A stretch of 64,000 nucleotides of DNA, from NCBI GenBank assembly GCA_038025085.1, contig CM076142.1:29841001-29905000 (forward strand), read 5' to 3'. Positions 33,723 through 59,080 of the stretch are shown in pieces. Under the pieces are notes generated by a model. It searched no databases, had not been told where the DNA came from, and saw only the letters and a program-made list of their open reading frames with translations. The stretch's first letter is position 1. Each line of letters begins with the position of its first letter. Both the position numbers and the translations under genes were made by a program. Origin of the DNA: Tetragonia tetragonoides. Taxonomy: Eukaryota > Streptophyta > Magnoliopsida > Caryophyllales > Aizoaceae.

Positions 33723-35228
33723 TGTAGACACCCTAATCGGTTCTCATCCCCTGACACCGCAACGTTCAATGATGATGGTAATGGATTAACATGGACGTAA
33801 GTAGAAAAGGACATTGCTCGGAAATCTAGACCAAATTCCTTGAAACCTCAGTCTTTGGATAGCCCTTGTTATAAGGATTCCAACGCCTTTGACCTTGCCT
33901 CAATCAGGTTCCCGGATTAAGAGATATCGCGTCTCGAAGATTGGGGTCAAAACTGCTCAATCCAAACCCCCTAGGTCAGCCCAAGGGCAATTTCGTAATT
34001 TACAGAGCACCAAAAAGTCAAAAACCCTAGTCACGCGCGCGCCGTCAGATCCAGTGGCTAACACGACCTGTCCGGCGGCCAGCCCGTGACAGCGGGGGCT
34101 ATTAGGCCAACCGCTGGCCCAGGCGGCCACCGCGGGCCCCAGCTGTCCTCCGTGTGGTCACTGAACCAGTTTTTTTGGCTGGGCCGAGTTTTGGCGCCGG
34201 GCTTCGTGCCTTGAGCCCCTAACTCCGTCCCCTAACTCTATAAATACTCCTCTTCACCCTATTTGCAAAGGGGTAGTCAGTTCATAATTTTGAGAGCATT
34301 GAGAGCACATATTTTCACCAAATCAAGAGAATTCAGAAACCTGAAGATTCAAGCAAGCAATACACCTAGCCTAGCACCCAAGATCGAAGAGCAATTCCAA
34401 TTCTACTAGTCCCGTTCGAATAGAACGTCCAGGTTAACCATCCTGGGCCTAATTCTTTATTAAATCTCTTGTTTGCTGTTTATTAATCATGTTTTATTTA
34501 GCTTTTGATTATGGTTGAATAAATTTGTATGCTTTGGATTTTGTACATAATTATGCATGATTAGTTAATATAAAGTTTGCATCTTTTTATTAGCTTATGC
34601 AAGTTTGCATCTTTTCGTAGTTTTTGCATGCATATAGTAGCCTCCTAGGTTTATTTTAGCATAAAGTCACTGCCTTTGCATTATTATTATTCTTTTGAAG
34701 ATACTAACGGTTTTTATTAATGTGCATATGCAATACATGGCGCGTTTAGCAAAGTTGGTAGGTTGGAGCGTTAATTTAATGCTTTATACCATGTTTATGC
34801 TTGTCAATAGTATGCATGTAAATTGGATATAAATCGTGCAAAGTGATAACGTAGGTAATTTGGTTGTTCTTAACCCGCCTAGTTAATTTAGGATCATTGG
34901 ACGACCAGATTTGTATGGAACCATATAGCATAAATAAATACTTGACATGGATAAGCTTAGTAGAGGCCGTTAATACGGGCGATTTAGATGAGATTCGTTT
35001 TATTTATTTCGTACCTACATCCCCGAACTCAATATTTAGTCCCCATGGGCATGAGTCAATTCCCAATAGGAATTGGATGCACTTTTGATGGTTTCCAATT
35101 GTTTCCTTAAAACTTGGTGGCAGCTTCTTATTTGCAAATTATTGTTCTTTATAATTAATTTGAATCGCATGTGGCATATATTTAAGAACCATTAATTCCA
35201 ACTAAAAATCGAAAACGCGCCGGAAAGG
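33723..35228 (+). repeat. 3' LTR of element B, last ~14 bp missing
   Basis: Matches 18055-19585 closely, including TATAAATA at 34239-34246 and the GC-rich block at 34030-34160. It follows the 5' LTR up to CGCCGGAAAGG at 35228 and then diverges; the terminal CGAGGGTTCTTACA present in the 5' LTR is absent. A deletion at this junction also explains the missing target duplication. Confidence 0.9.
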
Positions 35229-36068
35229 TAATAGTTTTTTTTGGTAAAAGTTAGGTGATCTATTACCAACTAGTGAAAATATGCATACTACACACTAAGG
35301 GAGGGAATAGGAAAAATGGCCACCTTCTAGGAAGGGTCCATAAAGGTAAGAGTTTATGAGGAAGCTTTTGACATTTTAAAAAAAAAAAAAACATAAAGGA
35401 AATATTTTAAAAAACAAACCTTAACATATGCTAAACTTTTATAGGATCTTAGGCTACATTAAGGAACCCAAATAGTTTTTCAAAATCAAATTGATTAAGC
35501 CCATGTGAAGTTTTCTTTCAACATGATACTACCACAAAGCTTCATAAAAAGGTTCCCAAAAGGTGAATTATTCTAGCCTATTTTGACACTCAAGCTTTTT
35601 CCTTTTAAAGCAAAGTTTTGTAACCGAAAATCGGGTGAATAAACTTTAGAAACCTACAAAAATATTTTAGTGAAAAGTTGAGTTAAAACCGAATTTTCCA
35701 CTCGGTTGTATAAGGCAACAACGTATTGACGTTGGTCCCTTTGTACCAGAAACTTTGATTTTGATTTTTGTTCCCAAATGAAAAGTTGCACTTCTATGAT
35801 TCCGAATCTAAGGCATATATAAGACATTAGGAAGGTAATCACTTTATCTTCATTGTGTATCTTCATACTTCCTTGGTCTTGTCATCAAGCCATCCTTTAA
35901 TGTTTTCACTCTTTCGAAATCCCATATGCACATCTTTGAGTTTCACATTGATTTCACATCTATGAGTTCCTCATCTTTAGGCTACAACACATTGCTCATA
36001 CAAGACATTAGAACACATGTGTATAAGTTTATTTGGTTTGTCAATCAACAAACACATATAACTCAACA

Positions 36069-37637
36069 TGATGGCTGGCGAGTATCCGACTCTGGGTGTT
36101 GGTGAACAAGGAGAGAGAGAGAGAGAGAGAGGGAGGGGGGGCTTGACTGATTTGCAAGGCGACTTATAGCCTTAGTTTCATAATATTGCCAGTATGTTCC
36201 ACCCTAATTTCCTTCAAAAGAAATAGTTAGACTAAATAGTTCACAATAAGATTAATTAAAAATTATATACACCACTTGTAACACCCACGAGTTTATATTA
36301 TGATAATTTTCTAGGATCGAATAATCACGTTATTATTACACTCGATATATCTAAGCCATCACAAATCCAAAGGCGTTATTGCCACATACTCTACATGGAT
36401 AAATGCGAAGGAAAAGAAATGTTTAGGTATGGAAGAGCCTACTAACAAAAACATAAATAGATATTAATCAGAGTTGTCTAAATGAAACATAGATCCATTA
36501 CATTACTACAACCTTCAAACTTCGACAACCGATCCCGACAAAATAAAATAAATGTTTGAGAATCCAATACATCTCTAAACCTGCAGATAAATAGCGTCTT
36601 CCTTCAACAACCTACACAATTGATTTCATGACAGAATCAAGTAATACACACATAATACATGGTGATTTGCGTCTTGATGATTTGAGATGTAAGAGAGCTA
36701 AATAGAGACGAGGACATACATTCACGTCATCTATCTTTATATAGACCGATGGCATGCATTCACGTCGTTTATGACAAATTATAATCTTGCCATGAACTTA
36801 TCCAATGTTCCACACGAGCTCTAACAAACTGTGATTAGACTAGATAACTGAATAAATGGAAAATAATCCATCCGGAATACTAAGTCTTTTTATCTATAAA
36901 CAAATAGTAACAGTTTTTGGAATCACTCATCCTTGAGTCATACGAGAAATACAATTCTGAAACTCAACTAATCCTGGAGAGCAAATAGGAGTCTTAAACT
37001 CTTAATTAGATCTTATGGTGGATGTTGAATATGATGACCAAGGTTCGTGTTGGAGGAGCATTAGAGAAGTAGTTAGGAACAAACATGGAGCGAACAAGGG
37101 AACTAACAACACATATCAACTATGTGCAGCACGAGTTGCTTGCTAGTCAAGCACTTAACTATATAGTTTCCTTATTTGTTAGAACTCTGTCTTTTGTTTT
37201 AGGATTATTTATGACATACAATAAATGAAGAATTTAGGTAGGTCAAGATTTAGTTTCCTCATTCTAGTTGGAGTAGGACTTGACCAGTTTCTTCGTACGA
37301 TTGTTTGGGGCATTGGTACACACTTTGTAGTCTTTGCTTAGGTGAACCTCTGTATGCTGGTCATAGGTTATTCAAACTATTAATTATTACATCGCTTATT
37401 TGGAGTCTCGAACCAATGACATAGTCTTACAAGGCATAATTTGTTAGGCAACTGATTAAACATCCAAAAACGTATCAGTTATGATTATTCAGATCCGATC
37501 CGATCCGATCCGATTCGACCTAGTCCAGACCGATAAACGATTACATACATTGGTTATCCGAATGCACTCGAACCTGATAGTAATTGACTAGAAGTCATCT
37601 GAAACAAAATGAACCCAAACCGAATCATCCGAAACTA

Positions 37638-37731
<94 letters not shown>

Positions 37732-38212
37732 CTTAAAATAAATTAACATCTAAAATGATTGAAAATGTATTAATTAAACATACATGTAAACATTATTAAA
37801 GAAAAAGTTCACATAAAATTAAAATTTTATATTATTGTGACTCAAAATATTATGAAACGCGTTTAAAATTGACTTGACATAACCCAAAAATCAAACTAAC
37901 CCGCTATAACCGAAATTTGAACTAACATGACTCAAGCTGACTAGTAAATAACTTGATTCAATCCGACCTGCTGACACGAATACTCTTGTAACCCAGAATA
38001 ACCCGCCCTTAATAACTCGAAAACAAATGACTTGAGACATACCCAACCAGATATGTCTAATTGTCACCCTATATACTCAAGTGATAAATATAAAAGTAGC
38101 ACCTTTAAATTATATAGTACATCATGGTTTTGCATAAGATGGCTTTATCGCAAAGTGCTTCATCCTCTTCTACTCTTCTAAAAGGAAGTAATAATACCAA
38201 TAAGGTAGTACA
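36069..38212. other. Intergenic: GA tract, possible LTR fragment, short tandem repeats
   Basis: A (GA)n tract lies at 36110-36130. TGTAACACCCACGAG at about 36277 resembles the start of many Ty3/gypsy LTRs, and a TATATAGA follows at about 36738, but no matching right end or target duplication was identified. (GATCC)n-like sequence lies at 37494-37515 and (TA)n at 37641-37730. The part nearest 38212 would include the 3' UTR of the NPF gene. Confidence 0.4.
37641..37730. repeat. (TA)n microsatellite
   Basis: About 90 bp of uninterrupted TA in intergenic sequence downstream of the NPF gene. Confidence 0.95.
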
Positions 38213-49869
<11,657 letters not shown>

Positions 49870-50690
49870 AACTAGATACCTAAATTATCTAGTCACTTAA
49901 GATTATATAGAACAATTTGCCAAAAGAACCTAATCTAATGAGGAATATATCAAAGGCTACATTAGTGCCTATATATATATATAGTGGGATTATTCCTTAG
50001 CTTGCAAAGAGTTGTATCAAACTTAAACTTCCACCTTGTAATTAAAGGATCTTGATGGTTCACACATACAGGAGAATTTCCTTTTAATTTTATCTTGTCA
50101 TTCCCATTTCTGATTTGTGTTGTTTTTTCTCTATTGACAATGATTTGTATGGAGAATAAGTTGATTCTTTCCCACTACTGAAATGTCACTGTTGATCCTA
50201 TATTTATAATTGGATTTGGAAGAATAGCATCTATCCTAGCTTGTTGGACCACTAATGATCATCTCAATTCTATGATTTTCAGAACTTTACTAGCACATCT
50301 CTATGAGATGCATGCATAGAGACATGACCTAGGTCAAATAAGTCTGATACTGCCATACTTCAGGTATCTATTGACAATGTCTTATCAGCCATTTTTGTTC
50401 AATCGTGTGTGTTTGTGACTTTGTATTGCCAAATAAATGATGTCGACATTATTGTATTCATTTTCATTCTTTTTGTTTTTGATTTTGATTTTGATTTTTT
50501 CTTGGGTGTAGAACGAAATAGTAAAGTATGGTCGGAAAGATTAGGAGCACCTCTTCTCCAATATGCTGACTCCTATATATGTTGCTCTATATTTGTACAA
50601 ATTTGTAAAATTGCATCCGATTGTTAAACCAAGAGTTTGTCCATGATATAGCTTACTAATAAGCTTAGCTTGTCTTATAATTGTTCTAAT
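49870..50690 (-). promoter_or_regulatory. 5' flank and probable promoter of the NPF gene
   Basis: On the minus strand a TATATATATATA run (about 49970-49983) lies roughly 105 bp upstream of the start codon and could serve as the TATA box. No coding sequence is recognised. A small frame at 50409-50627 reflects a GATTTT repeat at 50475-50500. Confidence 0.45.
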
Positions 50691-50699
50691 TTGATCACC

Positions 50700-51260
50700 C
50701 AATCTGACGAATTATTACCGTGGTGACGACTATTAAATTTTCAATGGGCCTGACAAGACCAATGGAGGAGAGGAGTAATATCACATCACACACCACACAA
50801 GTTAAGTGGGGTTCCATCTTAAAATCAATTGGTAATAGGAGGAGCCTACTTCACTTATACGATGATGTTTTTCCCTTAGTTCTTCCGATGTGGGACACAA
50901 GTCTTCACACACTTTAACAGTACTCCCCCAGACGCGAATGCATCTTTTGGGCCTGAAGCATGGATTAAACTACTAAGGAAAGACCATCAGAACCCAGGAA
51001 TGAACTTCTAGGATACTGAAACTGGGGGGGAAGGGGAAGGGGAGGCATGATTGACTGCCTTAAGCACTGATACCATATTAAAATTCCAAGCGGTCTCACA
51101 AGGCCTATAGAGAAGGAGAGCAACATCATAAACAAGTCACGTGGGAGTCCATCCTAAAACCAATTGGTCATCGAAGGAGTAGCCTACTTGACTTATATGA
51201 TGGTATTTCTCTTTCAATTCTTCTGATGTGGAACATATATAAATCCTCACAAACTTTACA
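50700..51260 (+). repeat. Duplicated dispersed repeat upstream of the NPF gene
   Basis: The segment at about 50735-50925 (GTTCCATCTTAAAATCAATTGG, then CGATGTGGGACACAAG) recurs in diverged form at about 51087-51260. Both contain the CCAATTGG-type run and a TTCTTCxGATGTGG step. It resembles common plant dispersed repeats that end in ...GATGTGGGAC. Not coding. Confidence 0.55.
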
Positions 51261-51261
51261 A

Positions 51262-51610
51262 CAATAACAAGGTTAGTTGTGCCTAGAAATTTTCTTGTAT
51301 CAACGATGAAATTTTAGATCTTTTAGGATAAGTACAATTTTCTCCTCAAAATGTCTTACCAACAATGAAACTTCTCCTCAAAAAGCCTTTATTTACTAAG
51401 CCTAGGTGATTTGACCATTATTCTAATTTGACCATCCAATTTGCTACACGAGATCTTACGGTAGTGATGACAAAAATAACAATGTTAGTTGTGCCTAGAA
51501 ATTTTCTTGTATCAACAATGAAATTTCAAATCTTATAGGATAAGTGCAATTTCTCCTCAAAATTCCTTAACAACGTCCTCACAAAGCCTTTATTAACTAT
51601 TAAGGAATAT
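51262..51610 (+). repeat. ~150-bp direct repeat
   Basis: GTTAGTTGTGCCTAGAAATT, then CTTGTATCAAC and CTCCTCAAAA, occur at about 51274-51410 and again at 51483-51600 with modest divergence. The intervening TCTAATTTGACCATCCAATT at about 51422 also recurs near 50685, so a larger unit has been duplicated here. Confidence 0.75.
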
Positions 51611-51612
51611 AA

Positions 51613-51905
51613 TTTTGATTGGGCGGCCTCTAATTTTTGGTTTAGTGTTTTGGTTAAGTTGGTTCCAAACTTCGAACACATGGTATCAGTGCGTACTACA
51701 GATGATCAAGAGGTCGTAGGTTTGAATCCTGCGAGCCCCTATTGCAAGTGAAATATTTCAGGACATGGTTAGAGCCTTGATCCAGGAGGCATCTACACTT
51801 TAAGTTTAATGTGCATTCGCGTGAGGGGGAATATTAAGAAATATATAAAATTAATTGAGCCTCGAACCATGGGTTTAAACTTTTGATTGAGTTAGTTTCA
51901 AAACA
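51613..51905 (+). repeat. SINE-like dispersed repeat with tRNA-type B box
   Basis: TGGTATCAGTGCG (about 51681) and AGGTCGTAGGTTTGAATCCT (about 51711) look like a tRNA-derived internal promoter; the second fits a B box with GxTTxGAATCC spacing. The segment continues through GCGTGAGGGGGAATATTAAG to ACTTTTGATTGAGTTAGTTTC. Plant SINEs and their remnants often have this layout, but the A box is poor and no poly-tail or target duplication was identified. Confidence 0.4.
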
Positions 51906-52333
51906 ATAATAGTGAATTTGTCTACCATGTAGATTTTAAAGAGCATCATATCCAATACATTTTTTTACTCCATTTTATAATGCAGTCAAGCTGAAAGTAG
52001 AATCTAGATCTTGTACTCTACCCACAAGCTAAAAGTTGACCTTAAAATTGGCGTTTGATGGGTATGATGACGATTCTTCAGTGGCTTTACCAGTTACCAT
52101 GCATCTTTGTAAGAGGCTATGAGCCATCAAAAAATGATTTGGAAAATTGTTGGAAAAGGGGTTTCCATCTTACATGCATCTTTAGAAGTCGCGTTTATAG
52201 GGTGATTGGTTTACCAATTTTTGTAATCATCAAAATTAACTACTAACCACCACAAAAAAAATTGGATAATACTAATTTCCTAATCGATTAAAATTGACAT
52301 TTTAATGTTAGTTTGGTCATAACAAGTCATAGG

Positions 52334-52567
52334 GTCTGTTCTCCTCAACTTCCCCTTGAAAATTCAGTAAAATTCAGTTCATTTCAGTAAAATTCAGTTT
52401 AGTTAAGTAAAATAAGTTCAGTCTAAAAAAATTCAGTAGAGTTCGATAAATCAAAGAAGAAATTTACTCTTTGTAATTGTAGATTCAGTAAAAATAAGTT
52501 CAGTTCAGAAAATTCAGTTCAATTCATTATTATGCAGATAAGTTAAGTAAAAAGAAGGTGAAAAGAA
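52334..52567. mobile_element. MITE with AATTCAGTA repeats
   Basis: The ends GGGTCTGTTCTCCTC and (reverse complement) GGGCATGTTCTTTTCACC form imperfect inverted repeats. The interior is made of AAATTCAGTAAAATTCAGTT-like repeats in one orientation. ATA flanks both ends. About 230 bp, non-coding; superfamily uncertain. Confidence 0.6.
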
Positions 52568-53855
<1,288 letters not shown>

Positions 53856-53920
53856 CGATGGCACATATGCAGTAGGCTTGGTTTACTACATTTTTTTTCG
53901 CTTGTCATGGTAACACCTAA

Positions 53921-54520
53921 TTAGGGATGATAGTGGGGCGGATATAGGTGGATACCACCCCGCATCGGCTCCAATTAGGACGGAGATGGAGGAGCACTAG
54001 GTGGGGATGCGGCGGGGATGATTTTGATAAAGAAAAACCGGCGCAGGGATGGGGTAGATGTGGTTTACCTTTTCCCCCCAGTGGATACCCATCGGACCCC
54101 CGCCCCACCTTATACCCACTTATCCGCCCCTCCTCATACCCATCTGCCCCGCCTCATACCCACATAAAAATCAAAAATATCACATACAAAAAAATAAAAA
54201 CTTATTTTACCAAATATATAAAGTTGTCTACTGCTATTGCTTATCAAAAAGTTCAAATTTTTCCTTTCAAATTATCTTAGGGTGAATTTGAGGTAGATCC
54301 AGATGTGGGCTTCATTTTTTTTCGAGCGGGTATAAAGCGGATATAGATACCTCTCGATAAATGAAGTGGAGGTGGATACCCACGGGTAAGTGAGGCGGAG
54401 GTAGATTTGAGATCTCCAAGCTGTGGCGGGGATGGGGCGGGTGGCGGAATCAAAATATTCAGGTGGGTATAAGGATGAATCTACCTATATCCACTACCGC
54501 CCCGCGCCATTGCCATCCCT
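53921..54520. mobile_element. hAT-like non-autonomous element, 600 bp
   Basis: The left end TTAGGGATGATAGTGGGGCG and the reverse complement of the right end AGGGATGGCAATGGCGCGGG are inverted repeats. The flanks ACACCTAA (53913-53920) and TCACCTAA (54521-54528) match in 7 of 8 bases, the size of a hAT target duplication. The interior has GGGGCGG and TACCCACTTATCCGCCCC-type runs on opposite strands near the two ends. Frames over it are compositional, not genes. Confidence 0.7.
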
Positions 54521-54528
54521 TCACCTAA

Positions 54529-57500
54529 CCAGGTACAACTATAGGAATCAAGAGATCCTCCAATAATAATTGGGAGTATTGTCTCCGAACGTTGAGGTTG
54601 ACTGTTCGATTCCTATCAATACTTGTGTACCTTCCCCTTATTCAAAAGTTAAAAATAAAAGTAAGAAAAGACAATTATAGATGATTGCGCCTAAATGGTC
54701 TTGTCCCAAAAAAATGTTATCTAATGGCCATCATATCCAACCTTAAATTCCCATCGTATTAATGGCACCAAAAAAAAGTCCAATGTAGTATTGGCAAGAC
54801 TCCAAAATTCTCTCACTGTCAAATCTCCTTTTGCCCACATGACCTTATGACCTTGTATGGTAATTGTAATTGGATCTATTTCTGGGGTCTTTACACCACA
54901 AATCTACTACCGCGTAATGTTTATAGCGCACCAATGATTTTTCGACAAAACTTCAAGTGATAATGATAACATTTCTGTTGGTGGATATTATAGTGCAGTG
55001 TTTTTTATTTGCATGTTTAATTTGTGAATTGCTACCTTGAAGGCTTGAAACATGGAATTTTACTAACTTCAGGCATCACTTTTCAAGTCCTTGAAAGGGA
55101 TTGGAATATATTCAAAGTTTTCCCCTCAAATTGGAGGTCACAAACACACTTTACACATGTTTCACAGTTTCGGCTGAGCAACACTTGAAATTTGGTATTC
55201 TTGCACTTGATTTGACATGAAAATAAGGTTGACTGGATTCACTTGATCTTTAATTCTTTGCACTTTCTGTCAAGTGAACCCTATATGAAACGCAGTAACT
55301 TGTCACACCAAATATAGAGTTGGGGTTTACCCAACCATGATGTTCTAATGCCTTGAATGTTATGGGAGTATGCGATCAATTGGGGGAGTATGCGATCGAT
55401 CAATTGGGGAAGTATGCGATCAATTGGGTGATGAAAGGAAACGATTAGAACTCAAGTAACCCGAGATCTCTTTCAAGGTCCAAAAGAAGCACCTAACTCA
55501 AACTAACTACCTGTTTTTATGGGATTAGAACAAAATAGGTCCATTAAGTTCAAACTAATCAACAAGTTTTCAAGGTGATTTATCCTACTTTCGTGTCTAA
55601 ATCTCCGTGATAGGTTAGTATAACCCCTCATAATCAACTTTGCCCTTTCCGTTTTAGATTAATCAATCAAAATAAAGCCATAAAGTCATTTAGACATTTT
55701 ATCAAACACTTGGTGTGCATACTACCAAACAAGCAATTACCCAAATAATAACTTTCAAATCATATCATGCAAGCATTAAAAACACCATAGTTGGGCTAAT
55801 CCCAACTCCAATAAAAAGGATTAGTCACTAAACATTATAAAGTCATCAACTTTAATTAACCAATAAATAATAACAACACAAGAGAAATAAGTAAAGAAGA
55901 AAGAGAAATGGGAAAGAGAATGGTCAAGAAGATCTTACAAAAATTCTTCAATAATATTCCCCAAAACCAAGATTAATCACTCTAATAATACTAAGTAAGA
56001 AGTTCATAAACCTAATAATGGAGGCTAGACCTCTTTGGAGAGCAAAAAGTAGGTTTACAGTAAAATAGAATAAGATGGGATGAGCTACTACTCTTCTAAT
56101 GAGCTATTTATAGTCCCTAGTACTTTAAAATGATCTGTACTTGGTCAAACTGGGTTTCACTCCGCTAGTGTACCCGACCAAGTAAAGCTGCTGGAATTTT
56201 ACAAAGTTCCCTCTACGCTGTCCGGATGATGGGTTACGCTACCAGCAAACTTGACCAATTAAGGCTTCTAATCATAGCCTTTCACTCTCTTCAAATCACC
56301 TTGTACATGATTATATGGGTGCACCTTGGTGGTTGTGTCTACCCTCTTAAAGCCTTATCCAATGCTTTTCGAATCCAATCTCACTCTTAATTGCATAAAC
56401 TTCTTTCTCATAATTTATGTGTCTAAAATATTATCAAACAAACAAAATACCCAAAAGGCGAGAGGAACAAGAGTTACAAAACTAAGCAAGAAAGCCATGA
56501 ATCAATTGTGAAATTGGGTAAAATGTAGAATGAATTGATCACAAATAATCGTCAAAAACGCCTATTATCAACTCCCCCATGCTTACCTCTTGCTTGTCCT
56601 CAAGCAAGGCCTAGATCACATAAGCAAACAAGTGTTGGGTAGGAAGATTGCCCTCTCAAAGACAACCAAATGAGATTTTTCAAAATGCCATGCATTAAGA
56701 TACCCATAGAGAAACATACATCACTCAATTTTTTCTCAAGAAAATAATTAGTGTCCCATGACAGTATTTGCAAGACCACAAAGTAATCTAGTCAAGAAAT
56801 ATGACAAGGAACACGAAGACATCCTCCAAATAAGTTGCAATAGTCAACATGATACTTCCCCCATAGATTACACTTCTTTAGAATCTTGACCCTCACACTA
56901 TTAGTAAGTGGAAATTCTCATCGCTCATGTGTTTTTGGGTAAAGCAATGCATCACTCTCAAGATTCAATCCAAAGTGGGATCTACCATAAGCTTGCACCT
57001 TATTCTAACTCGCCACCCTTGGGACAACACTTCATACAAGAATCAAAAGGACTTTCAAAGGTTGTAATGAAGCTTAGGGTAAGGATTGGGTAAATCATTC
57101 GGAAATGTAGGTTAGGAGTCAAAAAGGACTAGTGGAGTCAATAACATCCTCTCAAATGACCAAAGATCAAGAAAACGCAAAAACATACTCCACTCGCAAA
57201 ACTCCAACTTTACGACCAAAGATCACCTCAAAAACTCCATAAACCTCAAACTCAACTTGGGAATGAGAGGAGCTATTATAGATATAAGATTTGATTTTTT
57301 GCTCCTTTCACTTCCTTATTATTTTCAAGACAACCCTTACAAACTGAATAACTTCAATTTTTTTCCTTTTTCTTTTCACAACACCATTTCCCAACAACCA
57401 CCGATATACCGACTCACCAAAAGCGTTCCCCCATGCTTATCATTTTCACCATTTCACTAAACAATAATAATTCGATAAACATTCCACAAAAACTCCACTT

Positions 57501-58320
57501 GCCTAGGCTCGAGGTGAAAAGATTGTGTTTAGGAAAGTCGGCCTTGTAAAGTGGTTGATTTGAACAAAAGAGTCTAAAGCTCAAAGGAGTTTGGAAAAAG
57601 GGTGAACGTATAAACGGGTGGTCATTTGGCTAATGTGGCTCAAAAACGAAAGAATGCGTTTATCACTTCCTAACACGAGTGAGTCAAATGCAGTCTTGAG
57701 GATAAACGGGATAAGTTCTAGAGATAACCCACAATTGAAAATTCAAACACACAAAAAAGAATAAACAAACCAAAATAGATGTTTCGGTCGAATTAGGCTT
57801 AAGATCTCACCGGTTTCATTTGCCTAGACTCTAAGTATTTCTCTTCTAAAAGGGAAGTGACCATTATGTCTAGATGCATCTTGTGAGAGTGCCTAGGTGT
57901 ATAAGTCAAAAGTCCTGATTTTGGTCCAATGATGGTCAAAGAATTCACAATAGGACACAAAGATCATTTTTGAAACCAATTTCAATGACATTTTATTTCT
58001 CCACGGGGTGTACCCTATCAAACATGCACATGATAAATCTAAAAGCTTCTCAATTCATCATCAATGGTTCATCTCTCCCCTCGTTTTTATCTTTTTTGAT
58101 TTTTATTTTATGTTTTTGGATTTTTGATAATTTACAATTTTTTTTTGGATTTTTCATAATAAGAATGCAAGACGGAAAATAAACTATATGAAATGCGTAT
58201 TCCTAAACATGATTAATAAGAAAATTAAATGCAAAATAAAAGCTTAATGTCAATATGTACAACGAATGCAACTACATGACTAATATGCAATGTCATGGGC
58301 TAAATGCATATATGTACACT
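54529..58320 (-). other. LTR-retrotransposon-like remnant, minus orientation (tentative)
   Basis: On the minus strand CTATAAATAGCTCATTAG (about 56093-56110) looks like a TATA box and start region. CTCCCCCATGCTTACCTCTT near 56572 followed by GCTTGTCCTCAAGCAAG resembles a sequence common in plant Ty3/gypsy remnants. No pol domain, LTR pair or target duplication is visible. GGGAGTATGCGATCAATTGG is repeated three times at 55364-55425. Confidence 0.35.
55364..55425 (+). repeat. Short tandem repeat, about 20 bp x 3
   Basis: The unit GGGAGTATGCGATCAATTGG, with the middle copy extended by a CGAT duplication. Confidence 0.85.
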
Positions 58321-58322
58321 AA

Positions 58323-58585
58323 GGGCATGTTTTTCTAGACTGGATTCCAGTATTTTCCAGTTTTCTCCAGTTTTTTCCAGTTTGTTCCAGTTTTTTCTAG
58401 TTTTCAATTTAAAATTCCAGTTTTTTCCAGTTTTTTTCAGTTTCTTCTAGTTTTCTCCAGTTTTTTCCAGTTTGTTCCAGTTTTTCCAATTTAATTATTT
58501 GACATAATAAATATCGTAATTAAGTATTATTTATCTATTAATAATAAATATATGTTGCATATATATATATTAAATCACTTTTGAA
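58323..58585. mobile_element. Probable MITE with TTTTTCCAG repeats
   Basis: Starts GGGCATGTTTTTCTAG and ends with sequence whose reverse complement is GGGCATTTTCAAAAG, similar termini to the MITE at 52334. The left half consists of about a dozen TTTTTTCCAGTT-type units in one orientation (58340-58490). No clear target duplication. Confidence 0.5.
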
Positions 58586-58635
58586 AATGCCCATTTATTA
58601 TTATTATTATTATCTACTCCATGTACCTGTTTGAG

Positions 58636-58837
<202 letters not shown>

Positions 58838-59075
58838 GCTCGATCAATTTAAATCATCATCATGCATTGCAACCCAATCAACAACTAATCAATGCCATAC
58901 CAATCAACACCATCAAATCACAATCATCAACTCAAAAGAATCTCATATGTTAGTTAGCTCATCTCAACAAGAAAACAAGTTATGAGAGACACTTCTAGAG
59001 AGAGAGAGTGTGTGCACCCCAGTCCCCCATACCTCACTCCCGTGAGTTAGGTATGGACTCCCTGCATAACACCGA
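58838..59075. other. Short intergenic stretch, no gene recognised
   Basis: CATCATCATGCATTGC and ATCAAC-rich sequence, then a GAGAGAGAGAGTGTGTG tract at about 58996. It may be the 5' part of the LINE that continues beyond the solo LTR at 59081-59974. Confidence 0.3.
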
Positions 59076-59080
59076 CGTTC

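Larger units (their letters stand above)
18055..35228 (+). mobile_element. Element B: 17-kb Tat-lineage Ty3/gypsy retrotransposon with antisense genes
   Basis: The 5' LTR at 18055-19599 and the 3' LTR at 33723-35228 flank a PBS, a gag-pol region (20607-27100), about 6 kb with two spliced minus-strand genes, a tandem-repeat block and a PPT. The presence of both a gypsy-type RNase H remnant and an extra archaeal-type RNase H before integrase is diagnostic of the Tat lineage (Ogre, Retand, Grande and relatives). Gag-pol is broken by many stops and frameshifts, and key catalytic residues of RT and integrase are gone, so it cannot move by itself. The 3' LTR lacks its last ~14 bp and no target duplication is seen. 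Confidence 0.93.
16720..36068 (+). mobile_element. Sirevirus-like Ty1/copia solo LTR split by element B
   Basis: The two parts are 16720-18054 and 35229-36068, about 2.2 kb after removing element B. The left end begins TGG and the right end finishes CTCAACA. TGATG occurs both at 16715-16719 and 36069-36073, a credible 5-bp target duplication. The run AAAGGGGGGGTTGAATGGG near 16747, the AACTCCCTCAAGCT repeats (17290-17480) and a TATATAAG at 35815 are LTR-like, and the G-rich run followed by GAAT is common in plant Sirevirus LTRs. No PBS or internal region follows, hence a solo LTR. The class is inferred from general resemblance. Confidence 0.55.

Noticed and set aside
36277..37430. Second solo LTR beginning TGTAACACCC
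   Set aside because: No matching right terminus or target duplication could be identified; mentioned only as a tentative fragment.
51681..51745. Possible tRNA gene
   Set aside because: A B-box-like segment is present but no cloverleaf, anticodon arm or acceptor pairing can be built; treated as SINE-like.
53948..54285. Pro/Gly-rich open frames at the hAT-like element
   Set aside because: They arise from GC-rich terminal repeats on opposite strands and have no family signature.
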